Of a DNA stretch of 24,521 nucleotides, positions 18,567-24,521 are shown in pieces. The stretch is from Acanthamoeba lenticulata (lineage: Eukaryota; Discosea; Longamoebia; Acanthamoebidae): NCBI GenBank assembly GCA_002179805.1, contig NAVB01000824.1, positions 1 through 24,521 of the forward strand, given 5' to 3'. Position 1 is the first letter of the stretch. The number at the start of each line of letters is the position of its first letter. A program made the translations under genes and the position numbers. Below the pieces are notes generated by a model that made no database searches, had not been told where the DNA came from, and saw only the letters and a program-made list of their open reading frames with translations.

Positions 18567-20174
18567 TCATGGCTTGAGCGAGTCGAAGAAGCTGTTCCGT
18601 TTGGCGCGTTGCACAACGATCATGCAGTCGCGGAAGGCCGTGCCTGTGAACGCGGGAATGCTGTCGATGTCCAGCTCGGGCGCGGCCCCGTGCGCGCAGA
18701 GGACCTCGACGACCGCCAGGTTGCCTCGCCGAATGGCGCGCTCCAGCGGCAAGCGCCAGCCGCCTTCGGCTGCCGTCCGGGCGCCGTAGTCGAGCAGGAG
18801 CCGCACCATCGGCGCTCCTTGAGCGACGGCCTTGAGCAGCAGCGGCTTGCTGCGGTAGCGCGTTCGCGTGTTCGGGCTGGCGCCGGCGGAGAGAAGCACG
18901 CGAGCCCCTTCGAGGTCGTTCCGGCCTACGGCCTGGACGAGCCCGTGGTTGAGCGCCAGGTTGTAGAGCTCCAGGTCGACGTAGTGCAGCTCGAGCATGA
19001 GATCGAGCGTCTCAACGTCGGGGCCAAGCGCCAACTGAAAGGCCATCTCGATGCGCCGGGCCTCGAGGAGCGGCTCGGGCGCCCGGGCGAGCAGGAGCCG
19101 GACCACCTCTGGCGTGCCCTGGAGCACGCCCTTGTCAAAGAGCGCCTCGTCGATCTCGGCGCCATGGTCAAACAGCAGCCGAAGCACGGCGGCTTGGCCG
19201 CGTTCGACTGCCGCCATCGCAGCGCTGTGCATCCGCTCGAGCAGGTCGAGCGACACGTCGCCGTCATTATTCTGTCGCAAGCCGAGCCCTTGGCCAGGCC
19301 AGCCAAGCCCTTGCACCGGCCGCTGGCGCCCGAGCGTCGTGTAGCCCTTCCGCAAGTTGAATCCCTCAGACGAGGTGATGGGCGGCGGCGGGCAGGCCGC
19401 CAGGCGTCCGAGCTCAGCGAGGCTCTGCCGCACGGGCTCGGTGTAGCCGTTGAGGGCGGCCCAGGTGAGGCGCTTGGTCCACTTCTTCTGCTCGAGCGTC
19501 CACTTGCTCCTCTCGGCCTCGCGGTCACACTCCAAGTCTTGCTGGACCGCCCACATAAGCGCCCGCTGGAGCTGCTCGATGGGCGCCTTGCTTTCTCCCT
19601 CTTCTTCCTGTTCTACATCGACGTCCTCTGGGCCAACCACCCCTCCAGAAAAGGCGTCGAGCTCGCGTTCGGCGCTGCGCTCGTCCTTTTCCCCTCCATT
19701 GCTGTTGGCCGGGGGCGTGGCCACGTCGACGCCCAGCAAGCGGCGGTGGAGGTGCTGCCACAGGCTCGGGTCGCGCGCCAGCGTGCGCCAGCCGCGGCAG
19801 ACCAGCGGCACCTGGCGCACGAGGCTCTCGACTGGGACCCATCGCAGCACCTCCATCTGTAACTCCAAGGGCAGGTCCGTGACGTCTGCTGTGCTGGAGC
19901 TGGACGTGCTGCCTCGTCTTCGCTTCTGTTTCTTAAGAGGCGCTTGCTGCTCATCTTTGTCTCCTGTGCACGTATCGTCGACGTCGTGCCTCTTTTGCTT
20001 CAGTATGGAAGAAGCCGGCGTGCATGAAGGTAAGGGGATGGTGGCGGCTGCGTCGGTCCCTAGTACGCGAACCAAAAGTGTGGGTGCAATGTTGCTGCTA
20101 ACGACGACTTGCGCCTGAGTCTGTACCGAGAGCTGAACGCGCCATCCGCCCACCTCGACCTCTCGTTCATCCAT
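18567..20174 (-). CDS. F-box and ankyrin-repeat protein, single exon
   Basis: Intronless, 535 residues from the ATG at 20174; the open frame extends upstream but has no ATG. A basic stretch KKQKRRRGS (about 81-89) precedes an F-box at about 100-147 (DLPLELQMEVLRWVPVESLV, VPLVCRGWRTLARDPSLW), which would bind Skp1 and make this a substrate receptor of an SCF ubiquitin ligase. An acidic linker follows, then ankyrin-like repeats in the second half: AAVLRLLFDHGAEID, GTPEVVRLLLARAPEP, DLEGARVLLSAGASPNTR, GAPMVRLLLDYGAR and NLAVVEVLCAHGAAPE. Lack of introns in an intron-rich neighbourhood suggests retroposition or lineage expansion, common for F-box/ankyrin families. Target unknown. Confidence 0.8.
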   Translation of the reverse strand: MDEREVEVGGWRVQLSVQTQAQVVVSSNIAPTLLVRVLGTDAAATIPLPSCTPASSILKQKRHDVDDTCTGDKDEQQAPLKKQKRRRGSTSSSSTADVTDLPLELQMEVLRWVPVESLVRQVPLVCRGWRTLARDPSLWQHLHRRLLGVDVATPPANSNGGEKDERSAERELDAFSGGVVGPEDVDVEQEEEGESKAPIEQLQRALMWAVQQDLECDREAERSKWTLEQKKWTKRLTWAALNGYTEPVRQSLAELGRLAACPPPPITSSEGFNLRKGYTTLGRQRPVQGLGWPGQGLGLRQNNDGDVSLDLLERMHSAAMAAVERGQAAVLRLLFDHGAEIDEALFDKGVLQGTPEVVRLLLARAPEPLLEARRIEMAFQLALGPDVETLDLMLELHYVDLELYNLALNHGLVQAVGRNDLEGARVLLSAGASPNTRTRYRSKPLLLKAVAQGAPMVRLLLDYGARTAAEGGWRLPLERAIRRGNLAVVEVLCAHGAAPELDIDSIPAFTGTAFRDCMIVVQRAKRNSFFDSLKP

Positions 20175-20494
20175 GGCTTGAGTGTATGGCTGAGCTGCCG
20201 GCCTTGCTTCAGGCTGAAGCACAGAAAAAACGACACTTTTTCTTTTTCTTTTTTTTCTGTCTGATTTTGGCACTGCGATAAATATAATTTTCAATTTTTA
20301 AAAAGTTAATTGATTTTTATCGAAATACGAAGAGAGCTGTGTTTTGCGAGAGAGATAGAGAGAAAAAGAGAGAAGAGACACACAATTATAAGAAGAAAAA
20401 AAAACGCGGGTTCTTCTCCCTCCCGTCCCCCAACCAAACCACTTGGTCGCAGGCCGTGTGCGGACGGCAACGTTGTTGGCTTCATGGAGGCCTT
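20175..20494. other. Spacer between the Rab gene end and the F-box gene start
   Basis: 320 bases; both flanking genes are read leftwards, so it holds the Rab 3' end and the F-box promoter. It contains A/T-rich tracts near 20220-20320 and a purine-rich GAGA-like stretch on the plus strand at about 20340-20405. No gene seen. Confidence 0.4.
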
Positions 20495-21650
<1,156 letters not shown>

Positions 21651-22084
21651 TGTGTGTTTTCTTTCTGAATGAAAGTCAATGCGTGAGCAGAAGCGATCAA
21701 CGCCAGTTCACGGCTTTGTAGCAACCCAAGGAAAACCGGGTTTCGTTCAGCAGACTCCGTTAACTCCATAACCACCGAAATTTCTCCCAGCGAGGCACGT
21801 TTCGGGCCGATTAACACACTCCCGATTATGCTACCGCGTTGGGGGGGGGGGACGAGAACCTTTGGCCTCCTTGACGCGCCCTCGACGCTTCCTTCTTCGT
21901 GGTAACTCAAAAGATGAGGGATTGAGCGGCACCAGCGCGCCAAAACCTATTCCAATAACTTCCTTCTTGGACGCCCGTAGACTGACGACACGCTACACCT
22001 CGGCGACATGCACAAATGCACAATATTAAAAACAAAAAAAGGAAACAGAAAAAGAAAAGAAAAAAACAGATTGAAGGGACAAAG
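21651..22084. promoter_or_regulatory. Divergent promoter region, Rab / SUZ protein
   Basis: 434 bases between divergent starts. It contains an uninterrupted G run of 11 at 21841-21851 and an A-rich leader (about 22020-22075) before the SUZ ATG. No gene or RNA recognised. Confidence 0.4.
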
Positions 22085-22920
22085 ATGAGCGTGTGGGATG
22101 ACGACGACGATAATTGGGTACAGTCTTTAGAGCCAATTGTGCCAATTGCAGTTCTTCAATGACTGATTTAGCAAACGCAATCGCACAGCCCTCTCTTCAG
22201 TCTGCAGCCCAGAAGTCAACCAAGTGCGTTTTTGCCTTGTGTTTGCGTCCTTTGATCAGTAAACTGACATGCGCATTATGGCCAGCAGACAAGCGGTGAA
22301 CTGGGGCTCTGGCCCTGCTGAGCCTCTGCCTTCCGACGCCCTCCGGTACTCGCGTGCTCCCTTTCGTGGCCTCATTCCGCACGCTCTGGCTGGCCACCTG
22401 TGATGGTGACCTGCGAGGTCGCGCTCTTATGCTCGCTGCGTTCCTGGTCTGCCACTCCTGCAGGGGCGCGCACCCGTACTTTGCAGCACAGCCCACGGTG
22501 CGCATCCTGGCGCGGCGGGACGCCTCACCGGTGGCGTCTCCGCCGCAGATCCTCCAGCGTAGTAGTGGGCCAGCTGCCGCGGGAGAGGGCGCAACCGCCG
22601 TGTCGACGACAGGTTCTTTCGGGGAGGCCAGGCCCGTCCCCCACCAGCAGAAGAGCCTCGAGGAGCGCCAGCGCGAGTACGAGCTGGCGAAGCAGAAAAT
22701 ATGGAACGAGAACAGCGCGGCAGCGGCTCAGGCACCACCGCACGAGCGGCGGGGCCGAGGCGAGCGCGAGCGGGACTACAGCTCTCGGTCCCGACCATCC
22801 GCCGCGCCTCCACGACGAGGCGAAGGAGGTGAAGCCCGGAGCAGTGGAAGTAGCAGCGGCGGCCGGGGCGGCCGAGGCCGAAGCAATGGTGGCCGCGGCC
22901 GAGGCAGGGGCGGCCAGTAA
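22085..22920 (+). CDS. SUZ-domain protein with RGG tail (SZRD1-like)
   Basis: Exons 22085-22117, 22201-22223, 22289-22345 and 22464-22920 give 189 residues. It starts MSVWDDDDDNW; the second exon is only 23 bases. The last exon carries PTVRILARRDASP, then QKSLEERQREYELAKQKIW, the two ends of a SUZ domain (the RIL(K/R)RP-like motif and the closing basic/acidic helix), a conserved RNA-binding element. SZRD1 in animals has the same short acidic start plus SUZ. The tail (about 160-189) is GRGGRGRSNGGRGRGRGGQ, an RGG box that also binds RNA and is usually arginine-methylated. Likely a cytoplasmic or nuclear mRNA-binding protein. The first three exons were chosen because phases and splice sites agree; alternative joins exist. 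Confidence 0.7.
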
Positions 22921-23640
22921 CGCACGCGTCCTGTGGTTGGTTTTATTTTTTTTTCTGGTTCGGCGTTGGCCAAAACAAAAAGACAAAAAGAAAGCGCCAC
23001 AGCACAAAACCACGCAGCGCCTCTCGCGAGATGCGGCCGGAAGAGGCCTTCTTCCGCCGTCGTGGAGAGGGGCAGAGAACGGAAAAGAAAGAACAAACTC
23101 ACAGGAGCGGCGAGACCCGTGTCCAGAGTAGTGTGGTGATGTATCTTTTTGTTGCATCGTTGGCGCACTTGCGGGGGCGGTCGGGCCGGTAGGGCAGTGC
23201 AGCAGGCCCTGCAAAGAGGCCTCCAATCGTTCCTCATGGTCGTTAACGACCGTAGGACCAAGAACAACCTGTGGCCAAACCGCCATGAAACAAATCCCGC
23301 AGGTACCCTAAGGGCCTGGGCTCGGGGCTGTTTTTTGCGGAAGGCAGGTAGCGTTGGTCAGAAAAGCAAACGACCAGCACAGAACCTTTGCACGGTTCGC
23401 GTCTGCGTCTGCCAGCCTCAGTTGGCTTGGCGCTAGCGGTGTCGTGGTGCTGATATCTTTCGCGCGATTGAGCGTGAGCTCCTGTGCTGGAATCGCCACA
23501 TATCCTTAGCATGCAAGTCAGTGAAACCCAAGCTTTATGGTTGTGGCCTACGCTTACCACTGCTCCCAAACATCACCCGTCTTGTCGTGCATGCTCGGCC
23601 TAAGGCAAATTCATGAGGCGGGAGCGTTGACTCCTGTCCG
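22921..23640. other. Downstream region of the SUZ gene, no gene seen
   Basis: 720 bases holding the SUZ 3' UTR. Long minus-strand frames here are mostly antisense to the SUZ exon or low complexity. An AATAAA on the plus strand occurs at 23649-23654, rather far from the SUZ stop. No tRNA or other RNA gene recognised. Confidence 0.4.
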
Positions 23641-23646
23641 TTTTCC

Positions 23647-23841
23647 TCAATAAACGCTCCAGCTGCAGGAAAGGTGCAATCCATTGTCAATCACTCTGCC
23701 TCCTGCGGCCTTGGGAGCGACGACGTACAATTGCGATCCTCCTTCGACTGCGTCGTTACTGATGATTGTAGGTAACACGGCTCTGCTGACGGCATTGCTC
23801 ACCACCAAAAAGTCCCCTTCACTCTGAGTGAATGTCACCAC
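23647..23841 (-). CDS. Possible last exon of an unidentified gene (about 64 residues)
   Basis: Minus-strand open frame ending TGA, with balanced, protein-like composition: VTFTQSEGDFLVVSNAVS, then VLPTIISNDAVEGGSQLYVVA, ending HLSCSWSVY. It reads like alternating beta strands and is not low complexity, unlike the surroundings. There is no ATG in frame (a GTG sits at the front) and an upstream stop in the frame; a CAG acceptor lies about 9 bases upstream, so it could be a terminal exon or a relic. I do not recognise the family. Confidence 0.3.
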   Translation of the reverse strand: MVTFTQSEGDFLVVSNAVSRAVLPTIISNDAVEGGSQLYVVAPKAAGGRVIDNGLHLSCSWSVY

Positions 23842-23914
23842 CGTTGTAGCTGCTCAACTAGTTTGCTGATTATTCGCTGCGAGATGCCTTCAGCCTAGCC
23901 TTGCCGCCATTGTT

Positions 23915-23994
23915 CATGTTTAGTGCCTATGTCCTCTTCACTCATGATCGCCATCACGAGCGGCACAGTGAAGAGGTCATAGACACTAAACATG
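23915..23994. repeat. Imperfect inverted repeat, 28-bp stem with 24-base loop
   Basis: The left arm 23915-23942 (CATGTTTAGTG...) pairs with the right arm 23967-23994 in 26 of 28 positions. Mismatches are at 23926/23983 and 23932/23977. It lies in non-coding DNA. Size and shape would suit a hairpin small-RNA precursor, a foldback element or a transposon end; no target-site duplication was recognised. Confidence 0.7.
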
Positions 23995-24048
23995 ACTTTT
24001 CTCGACAATGCAAAAGCACGTCCTGATCCTCCGAACCGAAGTACTCAT

Positions 24049-24137
24049 CCCTTTCCTTCCCCCTCTTTCCTCTTTACCAGTCCTTCGCTTTCTCCCTTTC
24101 CTTCCCCCCTTTCCTCTTTACCAGCCCTTCGCTTTTC
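24049..24137 (+). repeat. CT-rich tandem duplication, two units of about 45 bases
   Basis: Unit 1 (about 24049-24093) and unit 2 (about 24094-24137) share CCCTTTCCTTCCCCC, TTTCCTCTTTACCAG and CCTTCGCTTT with only a few differences. The whole plus strand from 24040 to 24385 is pyrimidine-rich. Confidence 0.7.
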
Positions 24138-24217
24138 CTTCTTTTGCTTCGTTTTTTTTTTACATCGTCGACATGAATTAATAATTTGGGCACAAGAAGG
24201 CAGCACTTGCTCCTCTG

Positions 24218-24521
24218 ATGCACGAAGTGTGGGACAAATGCGCCTCTTTTGCTGCCACTCTTTCCTCCTCGCTTCTTTCCTCTGTTCTTGAGCAGTTCCC
24301 TTCTCCTTCTCCTGCAGGCTCCTCTCCGACACCCACCCCTCGCCCCCTCCCCTCCACCTCTCCTTCCTCTCTTCCTTCTGCACTGGAGCCGAACCTCCTA
24401 AGGGATGCCCTACCCTCGTGGGCTCACCCTTTTATCTCCTCCTCCTTCTCCTCTCTAGCCGAGTGGCTGCCCCTGCCAGCCTCAGATGCTGGGGAGTTGC
24501 TGCCTCTTGTCCTGTGGGCCA
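24218..24521 (+). CDS. Possible partial reading frame at right edge
   Basis: From ATG 24218 (MHEVWDKCASFAATLSSS) a frame stays open to the end of the window. Much of it is Ser/Pro-rich because of the pyrimidine-rich DNA, but the last 45 residues (LEPNLLRDALPSWAHPFI..., SLAEWLPLPASDAGELLPL) look less biased. The same frame is open a little upstream, back to a TAA at about 24178. No domain recognised and no splice support; could be chance. Confidence 0.25.
   Translation, partial: MHEVWDKCASFAATLSSSLLSSVLEQFPSPSPAGSSPTPTPRPLPSTSPSSLPSALEPNLLRDALPSWAHPFISSSFSSLAEWLPLPASDAGELLPLVLWA

Noticed and set aside
18609..19862. 417-codon plus-strand open frame across the F-box gene
   Set aside because: Antisense shadow: the minus strand carries an unambiguous F-box and ankyrin repeats; the plus reading has no recognisable domain.
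22525..23286. 253-codon minus-strand open frame near the SUZ gene
   Set aside because: Its second half is antisense to the SUZ/RGG exon and the rest is low complexity; no splice or domain support.

Overview
The window is nuclear DNA from an intron-rich, gene-dense eukaryote. Genes are separated by about 100-600 bases, GC-rich exons are interrupted by short introns, and long glutamine/proline and acidic repeats occur. The gene set (Rpn9, eRF1, a Rab1-type GTPase, an F-box/ankyrin protein, a MyTH4-RhoGAP protein, a membrane-anchored tartrate-resistant-type acid phosphatase) and the style fit an amoebozoan such as Acanthamoeba. That placement is inference from style and domain content, not from a search.

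Layout, left to right. 59-293 (-): 5' end of a U-box E3 ligase gene running off the left edge. 614-2170 (-): 26S proteasome lid subunit Rpn9/PSMD13, six exons. 2469-4518 (+): purple acid phosphatase of the TRAP class with signal peptide, C-terminal membrane anchor and tail, eight exons. 4798-5464 (-): frame-disrupted partial copy of the next gene. 6133-7268 (-): unfamiliar, probably DNA-binding protein with an acidic C-terminus. 7558-9299 (+): class-1 release factor eRF1. 9496-10621 (-): secreted DUF547 protein. 10947-11348 (+): small NTF2-like protein. 11506-15243 (+): Q/P-rich MyTH4-RhoGAP protein, 13 exons. 15347-17071 (-): membrane-anchored FAD amine-oxidase-like protein. 17653-18363 (+): probable ERF4/Golgin-A7-type protein. 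18567-20174 (-): intronless F-box/ankyrin protein. 20495-21650 (-): Rab1-like GTPase, seven exons including a 10-base micro-exon. 22085-22920 (+): SUZ-domain RGG protein. 22921-24521 is mostly non-coding, with an imperfect 28-bp hairpin, a CT-rich tandem duplication and a possible partial reading frame at the right edge.

Most genes are in divergent pairs sharing 0.3-0.6 kb promoters (Rpn9/phosphatase, DNA-binding protein/eRF1, DUF547/NTF2-like, oxidase/ERF4, Rab/SUZ) and convergent pairs with very short 3' gaps.

The most exciting observation is in eRF1. After the GGQ motif the frame runs CGT TTT TAA C. The following conserved residues, up to the consensus splice donor, lie in the +1 frame, and skipping one T restores an alignment to eRF1 with no gap. 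This is the same logic as bacterial RF2 (CUU UGA C), where a release factor controls its own synthesis through +1 frameshifting at a stop codon. In the spliced mRNA a roughly 20-bp stem-loop begins 11 bases after that stop and forms only across the exon junction. A sequencing error in the T5 run is the main alternative. The gene also has SIKS in place of the stop-codon-reading NIKS motif, and a long extra C-terminal tail.
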